The notes: a model not told the origin generated them from the sequence alone. Shown: positions 20,526 through 32,085, counted from the first letter of the stretch. The stretch is DNA of 64,000 bases from Sanguinoderma infundibulare (GCA_032821775.1 JAVLRN010000013.1:620001-684000); one strand, 5' to 3'. Made by a program: numbers and translations.

Positions 20526-20764
20526 GGCCAGCAGGAGCACGGAGTCCGGCAGCTGCTGGCCCCCGACCGGAGTCCAACTGCCCCTCGCACTCAGTCATCT
20601 TCATCACCTACTTATACACTCTGAACCATTGTCTTCTAAACTCTCGCCCATTGTCTCGCTTGCCGTCTCACCGCTTTTTTCCTCCGTAGTCTCGCCTGTG
20701 GTCTTTCCACTTGTCTTCTCACCTGTCGTCGCACACCTCACACTCACACACATTCTTCCTTCTG

Positions 20765-21530
20765 ATGTTGTCTGCTACGTCTGCGAACGTCCATCCTGGT
20801 GAGCCGCATAACCTTGCCTGGTGTGTCGTCTGACGATACTGACAAGTATTTTCGGTCACTGGATTGGTAGGGCACGGGGCTGAAAATGTTGGGGCTGGTT
20901 CAGCAGCGGCGGAAGGTAACGGGTCTGTGCCCGACGTTACGGGCTTGAGCGGCATAGTAGATTACCTAGTGCGGAACCAGCTGTGGTTCCAAAAATCCCT
21001 TCAAGAGCAAGTTGACTTCGAGCGCGCCGTCAGCGCCAACCTCCAGGCCCAATTACAGCTCCGTAATGAGGATGCCAAAGTGAGTCTCATTATCAATCTG
21101 CTGTCTTCTGTGGACTAACATTCCCTGGTTTAAGAAACATGGTGATCAAATTGATCGCCACGACCTCATCCTGGCTGTACAACAATGGGCGGCGAAGAAA
21201 CTAGAGCGTTCTCATGAGTTGTACCTCTCCATCTTTGTGTCATTCACTGAGAAGTTGGGTTGCGACAAGGAGATAAGCTTTCAGTAAGTGACGTCAATGT
21301 GCTTTATCGTTTTATTATCTTATACTTACCTCAATATCAGATCCATCATGCAGGAACTTGACTCCATCACCCTCTCCTTCAAAATGGCTCATGGTGAACA
21401 CAGCGTCAACGCCCACGACGGCGTCAATGCTGACGAAGCCGTCAACGCTAATGATGGCGTTAATGCCAACGATGGCTTCAACGTCGTCGACTTTCCCATC
21501 TACATCGCCACCATTGTCACGCCTGTCTGA
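20765..21530 (+). CDS. small coiled-coil hypothetical protein, four exons
   Basis: Start MLSATSANVHPG, then an intron (about 20799-20869), HGAENVGAGSAAAEGNGS, and a helical segment with VDYLVRNQLWFQKSLQEQV. Introns 2 and 3 (about 21081-21134 and 21283-21341) have good GTGAGT/GTAAGT donors and AAG/CAG acceptors, and they keep the frame. Exon 3 holds QIDRHDLILAVQQWAAKKLE. The C-terminus has a six-residue repeat of the type VNAxDG (18-base units, about 21400-21485) and ends VDFPIYIATIVTPV. There is no recognised domain. It is likely a genuine intact gene because all junctions fit. Confidence 0.6.
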
Positions 21531-21539
21531 TGCCTGTTC

Positions 21540-21845
21540 GATTTCCACTGAGTGACCATGTGGTGGAGGCAGTGGTTGGTCCAATCATATCTCGTGGAAT
21601 TGTATCCCGCAGCCTGGATGTTGAAATGTATCCCTCGTCAAATTGTATCCCATGTTACGTGTACTTATAGCAGGTATCTTGGTACCGCTCACCTAAGCCC
21701 CCCATATCCGCATCCGAGACATCATCCCACTATCTCCCTAATTAACCCTACTTGGCGGCAAAAATGTGCACCTCCGCTCCATGCTTGGGTCATCCGCAAA
21801 CAACCCATCTATCCTCCCCCTTCAGCTCCTCATCCCCAAAACAGT
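21540..21845. other. intergenic, nothing recognised
   Basis: Short region with a thrice-repeated AAATTGTATCCC-like phrase (21598-21650). No coding signal is seen. Confidence 0.5.
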
Positions 21846-21849
21846 CTGA

Positions 21850-22250
21850 GGAATGAGCTCTCACATAAACACTCCTGCAGCTTATCCCTCATCACGATCC
21901 CCAATAGCTGCTCCCCATGCACGACGGGGAGCCCCCTAAACCTGTGCTTCTGCACTAACTCGTCCAGCTCCTTCAGTGAATGCCCATGTCCGCGTGCATT
22001 ATCGCGGAATGATGACCAGGTTCGCGGCCGACTTCATGACGTGCGCCGCCATCTGGCCCTTGTCATGGTACTCGTGCATCGGCAGCCACGGATACTGGCG
22101 CATCGTGATTCAGATCGAATATATGCTGTCCTTGCCAAACATGTCCGCGACTCACTTCGAGACCATGACCAAGATCATGATCGGCAGGACGCAGTGCGAG
22201 AGCATGCCGGTGAGCTACGAGGTGTGGGCACTGGTCAGACATCTGTTGTA
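21850..22250 (-). pseudogene. fragment of a CLC chloride channel (last helices and CBS region)
   Basis: The minus strand reads in pieces like the end of a fungal Gef1-type CLC protein. First a helix with VLPIMILVMVSK, then VADMFGKDSIYSI and TMRQYPWLPMHEYHDK, the linker QMAAHVMKSAANLVIIPR, and a CBS-domain half with FRGLPVVHGEQLLGIVMRD. Stops and frame changes interrupt it (for example just after MVSK and after YSI). Only about 130 of the usual 700-800 residues are present. It is an orphan fragment, not a gene. Confidence 0.65.
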
Positions 22251-22254
22251 GAAG

Positions 22255-22650
22255 CGGGTGGGGGCCAAACTGATGGTTCTCCGCTGGAGGTTTTCTTCTA
22301 CACCCGCTCGTGCTCGCGTCACCAAGCCACAGACAATGTCAAATGGGAGTCGGCTAGAATCACCTCGCACTGAACAAGTTCATCCTGTCTCAGGATTGGA
22401 ATGGACGGGACTCGAGCGAAGGTAACGCGAGCACAATCCAGCACTGAGCGTGCCCTCCATTTGAACACGAACGCTTGCCACACATTAGCCGACCAAATAT
22501 ATTGTTAGTCCCGCATATCCACGTCAGGATGCAAATGGGAGCATCAAGAAATCAACTAGTAAGAATCGGCGAAGCTGGATAGTGGGGCATGGTGCTAGAG
22601 TTATGAGCCGCCTGGAAACAGAGGACTATAGTAGCAGCGTCCGAAATAGA
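22255..22650. other. no recognisable feature
   Basis: Separates the channel fragment from the F-box gene. Nothing conserved is seen on either strand. Confidence 0.5.
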
Positions 22651-22652
22651 CA

Positions 22653-24708
22653 CTACATGAGTCCAAGCTGAGAAAGTGGTCAGTATCTAACAGCGTTCAA
22701 TGCCAGTGTGAAATGTAAATGCAAACGCACCTGCATTACTTCAGCATCAGGGTGCCCTCCGTAAACCTCGGGCCGGAGCAACTCATTCGAGGCGAGTTTC
22801 TCTATCTCCTTCTGAAACCTGACCCACTCGGTCACGCTGCCATCATCCATAACAGTTCCCAATGCCAGAAACACCAACCGTAATGCCAATGACATTTTGT
22901 CAACCGCCTCAGGATCGAAGTGGAGGACGCTGGAGGTCAATGCCTGTATTGATTCCTTTTGTGTACCGGTGATGTGTGTGAAACGGCAGATGGAGAGCTC
23001 CGGCAAGTGCAGTCGCATCAGGTATTTAGCTTGATCCAGCATCGCGAGAATGTCTGATATAGTGGGGATATCGAGAAGAGGATTGGAGCTGATAAGGTTG
23101 AACCATATGTCTAGCTTCTGTAAGCGCGGCCAGGCACGTCTGAACCCGACGAGATCACCGGGAGACAAGCGTAGGTGGACAGAGTTGAGGTGGAGGATGA
23201 TGGTCCGCAACCCACAGCAAGCGAGTGCAGGCTGGAGGACCTTGATGATTCCACCGGGTAACTCGATCCTCGATGGCGTCATGTTAGTCGTATAAGATAT
23301 GCCAATGTACAATGGTTCAGTTGTAACATGAGCTGAAAAGATCGGAAAAGTGTTCGCCACTGCAGTCGCATCGACGGGAGCCCCATTGGCATCTAGCACG
23401 GGGGTATGGGAGGGGAGCGTGTCAACAATGAGACCCTCGTGGACCCCGAGATACATGTTGGCAAGTGTGGTAGATGGTAAGGTATCAAATGGCTGTTGTA
23501 TGTTTTTCGTGTATGGCACAGCCCCCGATGCTACAGTCTCACATGAGAACATTGATGCAGTTGAAATGAGTGATGAAGAACACACACAACACATGGGCAT
23601 TGAGCCGGTTTATGACGAGCCTTGCGAGCTGGCCAGGGATACCGTCAGGGTGGCAGACGATGAGATGCAGCTCATTGAGGTGGGGGTAGGTTTCGTGGCA
23701 CTGGTCGATGAGGCCCTGGACACGATAAGCATAGAAATCCGCTTGATCCTGAGGCATCCCAGAGCTCATCGGACACATCCTATCGAGGACTTCGACCCGA
23801 AGACAGCGAATTGCATTTGGAATGAAGACGCCATAAGGGCTCTTGGACACAGACGTCGGAAGCGACAGGGAGCCAGCCAGGGGGATGATGGCGGTCTTGG
23901 TGATGGTATCGGGGGCACCATCCTCGGTGGGCGCCATCCTCGGTCTTGGAGGCACCATCCTCGGTCTCGGGGGCGCCATCCTCAGTCTCGGGAGCGCGGA
24001 GGAGTGGTGGCAAACAATAGTCTGTACCAGTCCAGGCGATGGTCTTGACGCCGGGGAAGATGACGAAATGGAAATATGTGACCAGGAGCTCGAGAAGGCC
24101 GAAAACCTTGGGAGCAAAGTGTTCACGGTGGACCGTCAAGTACCGGGTTTGAGCAGTTGTAAAGAGGAAATGTCTCCACTTGAACAAGATCTTGCTATCT
24201 GGTTCATCCAAAACCTCGCGAGGGTTGTATTGTAAAAGAAGCAGTCTGTAAATAGTCAGTCAAGCCAATCTTCAGGGATAGAGGATACATACAGGAATAC
24301 CAGATTAGAGTGATTTCCCGCAATGACAACGTCCTCGGGGTTGAGAACTCCTGGAGCGTCAATTAACGTTCCCCACAGGTGCGGGAGCCAATCCACCCGA
24401 TGGTATAATGTGGAGATGCTGCTGTAGTAGAGTGAGGTACAGACCCGACTGAAGGACAGCACGTCGGCATGGGTACCGATGTAGTTATTTTGAGAGCGCG
24501 AGGTTCTGCAGCACGTTGGGAGAAGCGCGAACACGATCAGAGTAGCGACCTCCAAGATGTTCAAAGTTCTGACAGCAGCGGTTTCGATACCGTCCTTGTC
24601 GCGAATTTTTCCAGAGGTCTGAAAGAGTCTAAGAGATAAGGAAGTCTCGCAGGGGATGCGCTGTAGTAGCAGACACCACGTCAGCGGCAGCAGAGGGACA
24701 CAGAACAC
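22653..24708 (-). CDS. F-box-like / LRR-type protein
   Basis: The N-terminal exon (from about 24700) has the F-box signature LNILEVATLIVFALLPTCCR ... VCTSLYYSSISTLYHRVDWLP ... LWGTLID. The next exon contains WRHFLFTTAQTRYLTVH and LLELLVTYFHFVIFPG, the usual spacing in Agaricomycete F-box proteins. A short Pro/Arg repeat follows, then ECL-type leucine-rich pieces: YPHLNELHLIVCHPDG, GLRTIILHLNSVHLRL and WPRLQKLDIWFNLISS. The last exon is probably tiny: a donor after EVMQ and an acceptor near 22665 give a stop at 22653. Family role: substrate-recognition subunit of SCF ubiquitin ligases, with leucine-rich repeats binding the target. Exon limits are approximate. Confidence 0.65.
23915..24000. repeat. 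24-base coding minisatellite in the F-box gene
   Basis: Three to four tandem copies of GGCGCCATCCTCGGTCTCGG-like units, giving a Pro-Arg-rich repeat on the minus strand. It may lie within an intron or a linker. Confidence 0.6.
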
Positions 24709-24828
24709 ACATGGTAGAAACTTGCCTTATGCTCGCCCATCTTGAGCTCATTTCCTCTTGTCATTGTTTTTGGAGGAGCCCATGGTAGAATCGGGAGGGA
24801 AAGATATCTGAGGGGATTCAACCGTTGA

Positions 24829-27828
24829 ATGTGGCGGAGATCAAGAGAAGGTCAAGCTGGTGCCTCACCGTCCGAATCCACAGGAGATGTTGATGCTTGG
24901 AGCCGCTGTCAGTATAAATCCAGAGACGTCAAGCTCGCCAAAAATTTTTGTTCAACTTCCACATCCCCTGCCACATCACTGGCCTCTTCATCCCCTGCTT
25001 TGCAACCATGCAAACCTGTAAAAGCGCCAGAAAAGGCCAGATTACTGCTTCTTAAGAGCCAGAGCCAGCCTTATTGCCCAAGCATCAGACGAATTGCCAG
25101 CAGAAGCGTGGGTCTGAGTCAAAGGAGCAAGATGTGCACGGCGATGAAGAAGCCTCTATCGATGACGACATTCCGATCGAAGCAAAGGCGGCTGCTCCTC
25201 GTGGTCGCGATATACCTATGAACGATGGTGAGCTCCTTCCTCTCAGTCATCCTCGACTTCGACGCACATACACTATCGCAAACTTGAAATTCAGGTTTTC
25301 AGAGGCAGAGCGGCAAATGCAAGCTCGACGAAACTGAATCCGAAGCCGAGGCCCCCAGTGAGGCCCCCACGAACGATCTTGATAACGGCGGAGCTGCTAT
25401 GGGGTCCAAACTCAGCGAACTAGATGATGCTGAGTCAACCCCAAAGCCGGCCAAGAAGAAGGCTCGAAGTAAGTAACCACTCTGATATAATAGTCAATTG
25501 TCCAACGATCGTCGATCGCAGCAACTGTCACTCACAATGTCAAAGTCGAAGCCGCCATTCGCGACAGCGGCGCTTCCAAGAGCACACACTCAAATCGCGC
25601 GCTGGGCGCCAAGTGCATCCACTTATTTGGTTGCTCCTTTCCCTTCTTGATATGTTCTTTTATGCCGCCCCCTGTCAGACACACTGATGTTAGTAAGGAG
25701 AAACTCGCTAGATTGATGAAGGTCGAGCCGGACGTCATCAAGGCTTCCCAGACTGCTGCTTCTTTTCGTTCAGCCATGTCCGTCTCTTCGTCTCAGCCAT
25801 CGAGGGCGTCCAGTGCATTGTCGACTTGGAGCACCACTCGCACTTCGTCTACCGCCTCAGTCTCTTCAAGCAAGCCGTCTGCCCCCCCATCAGCAGTGGT
25901 CGAGGCACCTCAGGTCCTTCGCACTAGGACTGTGGCTGCTGCGCCGTTTTCCAAACCTCCCAAGCCTGCGCAAGAGAAACCGTTTAACACTGAGTCCACG
26001 AAGCCAAAGCCAAAGCCAAAGCCAAAGCCAAAGGGGAAGGAGGGGCAAGTTGCGAAGATTCAAGTAGAGGATGGCAGTGTGAGAAGCGACAATGAGGACC
26101 TCGAGCATGCAGTGGCTTTGGCAAGCCCGCAGAAGGCAGGGAGTGCTCGGCTGACTAGCCAGATATGTGTCTCATCACATCATATGCTTGAGTGGCTCGC
26201 ACCAGGGTTGTCGACCTGTGGAACACCATCTCCCATCCCTTATGGACGACGCTTTGTGCAGCGACTATCCTCAAGCACGTCCACGATGCAGTCGAAGCAC
26301 TGGGAGTGTGGGCGACTGTACTTGTTACCATCATTGAGCCCTGCCCCAGCCTAGACTCGTCTTGCTGAAATGCGAATGCAGACGAGGACTTGCAGATGGA
26401 TCACAGTGTTTCACAGATCTTCGCCCCCAGTGTCGTTCTTTGACCACATTTCACGTAGCATTTTGTGGTTGTCAAGGAAGAGCCCGATGACAAGCCATTC
26501 ATCAACGTCACCGGACCAACCCCTTGCAAGCCTGTCAAGCAAGAGAAGGTTAAAGTGGAGGCAGCACCGTTCAGAAGTCGGAAACATCCCGGAGTTGCCC
26601 AGCCTCCGGTGAGCCAGATTCCGATTGATTTTTCCTGTCCTTATATATTCCTCATCAGAATCCCCGTGCTACTGAGTTGGACAATGGCGAGGGTGATCAC
26701 GACTCTGACATGGAGATTCTCGATGGTCCTCCTGCAATGATGCTTTCCGCCCCAGCCTCACGTCAGTCCCAGTTGGTGTCTGTGACCCCAAAGTATCGTC
26801 TGGCCGACCTCCCGGCCAGTACCCAGGAAAGGTTCAAGTCAATCTTTGTCCCCACCTTGCTACGTTACCAAGGCGCTCAATTCGAGCCTTGAACTTGGGT
26901 TGACGCTATATCAGTCACCATGGTCCAGAAGATTTAGAGCGTGGTTTTTCCAAGCCACCCTTACAAAGTCGAGGTTAATGGCTGCGTGTACGTGCTCATA
27001 TGTAGTCATATCTCAATTTCACGCAGCAGTGTGTTTGCTGATCTTTCATGATTGCGTAGGCATCCCAAAAATTGTGGGATTGACGGTCGAGTATCAAATC
27101 GGCTGCCGAAGTTGTCGTGCAGGTTTATTTCGACAAGAAACAGATGGAGATGGAGGACGGTCGGAGTGTCTTCTCCCAGAAGATTCTCGATGAAGCGCAG
27201 TTCCTATATGAAAATGCCTTCGCTAAGCATAGGATGGTAAGTGTTTTGTAGTCAGTTCACGATGACGACTAATTGTGCCTTTCAGGGGCTGTTCAAGAGC
27301 CAGCTCTTTCTTGGAGTTCTTGCTGTACATCTGGAAGCAACAAAAAATGCCATCGACATTCCTCGACTGTTCGAAACCAAGAAACCTGAACCACAACCCG
27401 AACCAGATCGGTCTGTTGGAGCCATGGGTCTTTGTGCCGCCGCGGTGTGTAATTTGACTTCTTTCTCCCGGTTGTTGTTATCCCCGCTCATGATCAACTG
27501 TCAGCTTGAGCACATCCTCAGATTGTATGAGAGTAGGCGTATGACGCGCAATGACAGAGGCATCTGGAAGGTCGCTCTGCAGTTGAATCCGATGACCGGT
27601 AAGATAAGCACATCGTAGACGGATTTCACTGAGGTCCGATTCCAGGGTTCCACGAACAAGTATGCTGAGAGCGCAATGAGAATGAACCCGAGCAAGTTCG
27701 AGGCTGTTATCAGCGCCGCCGAGGACCAATTCGGCGGTGGTGGGCGTTCAGCTCCAGCCGATGATATGTTCAGTGTGGGGGGAGTGCAAGGACAGAACCA
27801 GTTGGTTGACGATGATGGTGATGCTTAG
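24829..27828 (+). pseudogene. degraded member of an Agaricomycete multicopy family (possibly DUF6532)
   Basis: Many plus-strand coding pieces with introns between. The N-terminal half is acidic and Lys/Ser/Pro-rich with a KPKPKPKPK run (about 26005-26035) and repeated KVEPD / VKEEPDD / KQEKVKVEA motifs. The C-terminal half is more conserved: YRLADLPASTQERFKSIFVP, then a block with TWVDAISVTM, KVEVNGC, VQVYFDKKQMEM, ILDEAQFLYENAFAKH, GLFKSQLFLGVLAVHLEAT and GAMGLCAAAV. It ends with NPSKFEAVISAAEDQFGG and a stop at 27828. Two stops interrupt an otherwise good exon near 26890-26937 (TGA before TWVDA, TAG after VQKI), so the copy is probably dead. The family assignment comes from memory of similar proteins. 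Function unknown. Confidence 0.5.
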
Positions 27829-27839
27829 TTTGGTATGTA

Positions 27840-28200
27840 ATAGACCATAACTGTGCTTCATTTCTGACATGACTAATGGCTTTTTAGGACGCTGTCCCTG
27901 TGCCGCTTCTTGAACGCCAATCCGCGCATATCTTGATCACGTTTCTTATATCGTCTTAATGCCCTCCTTGTACAAAGCCACTCCCCGTTACGTCTCTGTC
28001 CTGTCTTCTTGTCATTGTCTGGCCATACTTTACCACTCTCCTTTTCTGCATCCCTGATATCCTCGTCAATGTATAACCTGTAAAATGCTTCGTAACGTCA
28101 TGTAGATTGCAATCTGCTCATTGCGTTTGGCTACTGCTCTGCAATATATATGCTGAACAACGCCTGTGATCCTGGATATCTACTGAGCAGTATGCTCTCA
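27840..28200. other. 3' flank, no gene
   Basis: Pyrimidine-rich DNA after the stop at 27828, without a recognisable coding block. Confidence 0.5.
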
Positions 28201-28261
28201 GGAGAGCACAGCGATGGCCCTTGCTCTCCAGAACCACTCCAGGAGAGAAGCATGCCACCAG

Positions 28262-28531
28262 GAGCTTTCAGGACCTTTGACGTCAACGATTCTCCAAGGC
28301 ACACAGACCCTCATGATTGCTCAGATCTCAGGCAGTGGCCATCAGCTGGTCAGATCCAAAGCCATTCCAGAGAAACCTAGGGCTCAAGCGAGGACAAGGG
28401 GATCAGAAGGAGCTTTTAGGACCAGGCACACAGACTCTCATGATCGCTCAGATCTCAGACAGTCAGCTGATAAGATCCAAAGCCATTTCAGAGATACCCA
28501 GGGCTCAAGCGAGGACAAGGGGACCAGATCG
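28262..28531. repeat. 148-base direct duplication
   Basis: Copy 1 (28262-28405) and copy 2 (28410-28531) share GAGCTTT(C/T)(A)GGACC, CACACAGAC(C/T)CTCATGAT and GATCCAAAGCCATT, and end in GGGCTCAAGCGAGGACAAGGGG. Copy 2 has a short deletion. The duplication is diverged and non-coding in appearance. Confidence 0.7.
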
Positions 28532-28539
28532 CCCGCATC

Positions 28540-28975
28540 TAGGATTGTTCTGGCCATAAGCGCGACAGCTACTCAGGTACATCTCAGATATATCTCAGGA
28601 GCGGTCAGTAGCTAGATCTGCCTTGGAGCCTGACGATCCTGAGGAGTCCCTTGGCAGATTGCTCAGGGACTCTCAGGGATTGTCAGGGCAGGTGGGTTTT
28701 CCTGATGTTGGACATCTCAACAAACTCTGCAAGTCTAAGACACTCAGAACACTGCTCATCTTCCCTGTCATCCTCTGCCCACTTTGACAGCGCGCACCCG
28801 TCCTTCAGACCTCTGACCTCGTCGTAACAGTTGCTGTCACCTGTGTCCACTGTGTTGTGTCCATTGTAATATAGATCATTTTCATTGTCATGCTCCACCT
28901 CCTTCATGATGCACTTGATAACTATGGCATGAATGTGCTAACAACGTAATACATCAGTGAAGCTTCACATACTCC
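28540..28975. other. mosaic DNA with an unplaced minus-strand ORF
   Basis: Holds short CTCAGG-rich repeats (28570-28690) and an acidic minus-strand ORF at 28683-28907 (ECLRLAEFVEMSNIRK near its end) that looks coding-like but matches nothing I know. It may be another fragment of the mosaic. Confidence 0.35.
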
Positions 28976-28982
28976 TTGGTCT

Positions 28983-29890
28983 AGGCGGGATATACGAGCT
29001 TGCAGTACAATCCGCATGCATTGCAGTTCAGTTCATCGTTGAGGGCCTGATGCCACAGGGGAGTGTGGGTTGTGCTGCAGTTGGAGCACTTGACTTTGAT
29101 GCCACCCGGAGTGGAGTTCCTGTTGCTGTTCTGCTGGAAAAAGTTGACTGGAGTGGCAGATGGACCCATAGAGTGAGTGTTCATGGACTGCGTGGGGATG
29201 CTTAGAGATGGATGTTTGCCAGTGATCATAGTGTTGGTGCCGGGACCAGAGTTGGGACCAATGCGCAAGGGGGTAATGGTACAAAGAATGATGTCCTCCA
29301 TTGCACTGAGCATAGAGGCATTGCAGAGGGCAGCGGACTTGAACAAGTTCTCATCATTGTGGGCAGATTCAGATCTGGCAGCATGAGGGGGAAAGGGCAT
29401 GTTGACAGTAGCAACCATCATGTCGACATCTTCCTGAGAGTCAAAATGGTCGGCTTGCCAGGTGTCAGGGTGGTGAAGGTGGTGGAAACCTGAGGACCAG
29501 CCTCCTGGACTATTGTCAATGGTGGGGCAAACAATGCTGAAGCTGTCCGAGGAGTTGTTTGTGGAGCTGATGCCCTCACCATAGGTCATGGAGTTCCTGA
29601 CACATGAAGTGGGATAGAAGAGAGCGGCAGGGCTAAAGTCATTAGAGAAGAGGGAAGGGAAGCAGAGGGAGGCAGCATGGTATGCATTGTCTTTGTTCTG
29701 GTCAGCCTTGTTAGTCATGACCTTGCAGCCGCATTGAGTGAGGGGCTCGCCAATGGCTCTGGAGTCCTTGGCAGCAGCTGATTCCTCAGCGGTGGTGGTG
29801 GAATGAGTAGCTGAATGCCCTTGGAGAAGTCCATCAGGAAAACCCTCCCAAGCTAATTTGGTGGAAATACAACTAAAAAGTAGGAATTAG
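28983..29890 (-). pseudogene. GATA zinc-finger transcription factor, truncated in the finger
   Basis: The minus strand from about 29890 reads STKLAWEGFPDGLLQGHSAT and on through ESAAAKDSRAIGEPLTQCGC to a long Ser/Asn/His-rich region, then VKCSNCSTTHTPLWHQALND and LNCNACGLYCKL. This is a type IVb GATA finger (CxxC...CNAC). Two things are wrong: the usual W-R-R after TPLW is changed (WHQ), and after YCKL, where basic residues should follow, it runs into VYPA and a stop at 28983. The 5' end abuts the inverted repeat at 29839. It is a 5' and 3' truncated fragment and not likely functional as a DNA-binding factor. Confidence 0.7.
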
Positions 29891-30120
29891 TTCTAAATGA
29901 GAGGTATTAGTGACATTAGTGACATTAGCCATATCCTAGACAGGTCCCCATTTTTCTTAGCCATTATTAGCAAGAATTAGGGATAGAGTAGCACTACTAA
30001 TGCAGGACTACAGGTTCAGTATCTTAGAGATTTGCTGGCTGTCCAGAACTTGCGCAGACCACATAGAATATAGACATGAAAAGTATATATTGATTATAAC
30101 TAATACATTGTTATAGCTAC
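29839..30120. repeat. inverted repeat copy A (about 282 bases)
   Basis: Matches in reverse orientation the segment at 33119-33419. Shared landmarks: CTCCCAAGCTAATTTGGTGG, ACTAAAAAGTAGGAATTAGT, GCAGGACTACAGGTTCAGTA, TGCTGGCTGTCCAGAAC and GACATGAAAAGT. The inner half is most alike. The middle diverges and is rich in ATTAG motifs. The element type is undetermined. Confidence 0.85.
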
Positions 30121-30124
30121 AAAG

Positions 30125-31240
30125 AAGCCAAGTGAAGCATTGACACCCCGAGGTGGTAGTCACGCCCAGGAGAAGTCAAATGGTGGCGTGCCAGATGCTG
30201 TGCTGCACTGCAGGGTGGACAGCATGATGGCCATGGGGGTGGGCAGCATTGTTATCGCTGGTGGTCGTCGCCTCGAAGAGCATGTCTTCGAGGCTGCTGG
30301 TGGAGGCACAGGAGCCGGAGCGGCTGCGGGAGGACCGTCCACGCGAGGTTAAGCAGCCCCGATGCAAACTGGGTGCTGCAAGCAGACGTCAGGTTCATCG
30401 TGAAATGCTCCTGCAGTCCGAAAGAACACACATTCTGTTGCTATTGATTGTTCTGTAACCCTGACATCAGCAGATGCACAAAGAAGTGATTACTGTTTGC
30501 ATACTTCGTTGTTGCAACGTTGTCACTGCCTTCCTCAATACTGGACTATCGCGTTTATCACTACTCACGCAACACTCTCCTCGTCATGCTTCTTGGATGG
30601 CATTCGTAGAGGCAGATCTATGGAACCATGAAGGTCCCCATAATGGATAAAAGACAAAGTGTTAACATACCTTCACTCACTTCTTCCAAGTCCTCACATC
30701 GTTGGGGACAGCCTGATCGAGTTCGGGGCAGAAGCATTTGGTGACAAGGTGGGGGACGCCTAGGTGGAGGGGGCACGGGGTGTCACGGAATAGATCACAT
30801 ACACTGGTGATGTATCTGGACAAGTTGTAGTCGAAGGTGCTGGCTGTGGCATCTGCTGCAGTGATGATGTCCTCCCAAGAATAGGTGCGTTCGCACCTCT
30901 GTCGTGGGGAGAAGGTGTCAGGGTTGGCATCTGGCGTGTGATTGACAGGGAACAAGGCATGGGGGCATGGAGGAAGGGCTGGGATGCAGGGAGGGAAGAA
31001 GGAAAGGGTAACAGGGAACTCACGGTTGGCACTGCGGGGTGATCACCGCTTGCTGCGACCCTGCGGGTCCACTCCCTGCACCACAGAAACTCCACATGGT
31101 CCTTGCGTTGGGTGAGGCTCTCTGTGGACCTGCTCTGCTTGAGTGAGTGGCCGGCCTGTGGGGAAGTGGGCCAGCGGGGAGGAGCCTGTCTCCAGTGGTA
31201 TCCCAGGCGGGGGCGAGAGAAGGAAGGCGGGGGAAGTGAA
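30125..31240. other. interior of the inverted-repeat segment, unassigned
   Basis: Contains a minus-strand coding-like piece at about 30677-30900 (TYSWEDIITAADATASTF, FDYNLSRYITSVCDLF and a CPELDQAVPND tail). The last block echoes HELDQAVSND in the MADS fragment at 31660, so the two may share an origin. No domain is recognised. An ORF at 30140-30352 is low-complexity. Confidence 0.4.
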
Positions 31241-31372
31241 TCATGTTCGCATTGAAAGAAGAGGCCATTGGAGGTCGTGAAGAGCAGGCAAGTTGTGCAA
31301 AGGGATGATCAGCGAGTGGGGGATACGCGTGGGGGGCAGCAGGAGGACCGGATGGAGGGAGGGAAGTGGATT

Positions 31373-31620
31373 GGGGGGGGCGAGCTGGAATGCCTCGGGC
31401 GTGGTAACGAGGGATGTGCTCGAGAGGAGAGAGGCGATGTGGCAAGTGGGAGGAGAGATGAGAGTCAGAAGTCTTAGATGCTCGATTTGGTGGCACGTCA
31501 CCTGTGGCGCCACCAAATTGAGCATCTAACACTTCAGCCTCTCCTTCCACTCGCCACGTCACCTCTCCTCTTGAGCACATCCCTCGTTACCATGCCCGAA
31601 GCATTGCAGCTCACCCCTCA
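31373..31620. repeat. head-to-head inverted duplication of a MADS gene 5' end
   Basis: Two arms of about 115-120 bases (31373-31493 and 31507-31620) around a 12-base spacer. Next to the centre the arms are nearly perfect: TAGATGCTCGATTTGGTGGC against GCCACCAAATTGAGCATCTA. Further out, GAGCACATCCCTCGTTACCA occurs in both. The right arm carries the ATG of the MADS fragment; the left arm has ACG at that place. Confidence 0.8.
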
Positions 31621-31980
31621 GACGTCCCCCATTTTGTCCAATAAATGCTGTCACCACGAACTCGACCAGGCCGTCTCCAATGACCATGGCTTCGCCCACA
31701 ATCCCAACCCTGGCGAGAGTGGCCAGGATGATGATGACGATGAGAACAAGTCAAAGGCGGACAAGAAAGCCAGCCGCAGGAAGATCAAGATCCAGTTCAT
31801 CCAGGACATGTCCAGACATCATATCACCTTCGCAAAACGAAAGGAGGGCATCATGAAGAAGGTTAGTCCCTCTCTCCTCTTTCGTCATCGCCCATTCCGT
31901 CCTCATCCCTCACTCTCCCCCCTCGCCTCCTCCAGGTGTCTGAGTTGTCCACCCTCACTGAGTCCCAACATGCTCTAAGT
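31592..31980 (+). pseudogene. MADS-box (SRF type) transcription factor, truncated
   Basis: Exon 1 (31592-31861) starts MPEALQLTPQTSP, has an acidic stretch, then the MADS core ASRRKIKIQFIQDMSRHHIT with FAKRKEGIMKK. A donor GTTAGT and an acceptor CCTCCAG give exon 2 from 31936, VSELSTLTESQHAL. Fungal MCM1/UMC1-like proteins continue with a hydrophobic strand (VLLLV..TG..Y.F) and a transactivation region, which are missing. The kept intron shows that the piece was copied as DNA. The RRKIKI...SRRHITF motif has HH instead of RR. It would be non-functional without the second half of the MADS domain. Confidence 0.75.
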
Positions 31981-32085
31981 TCGGCCTCAAAACATGGGCT
32001 TTAATGGGCACATCGCTATGCACACCTTTTCCCTTCCACTCGCCATCTTTACCACCCTCCTCACCGTCTGATGATGACGACGTCT

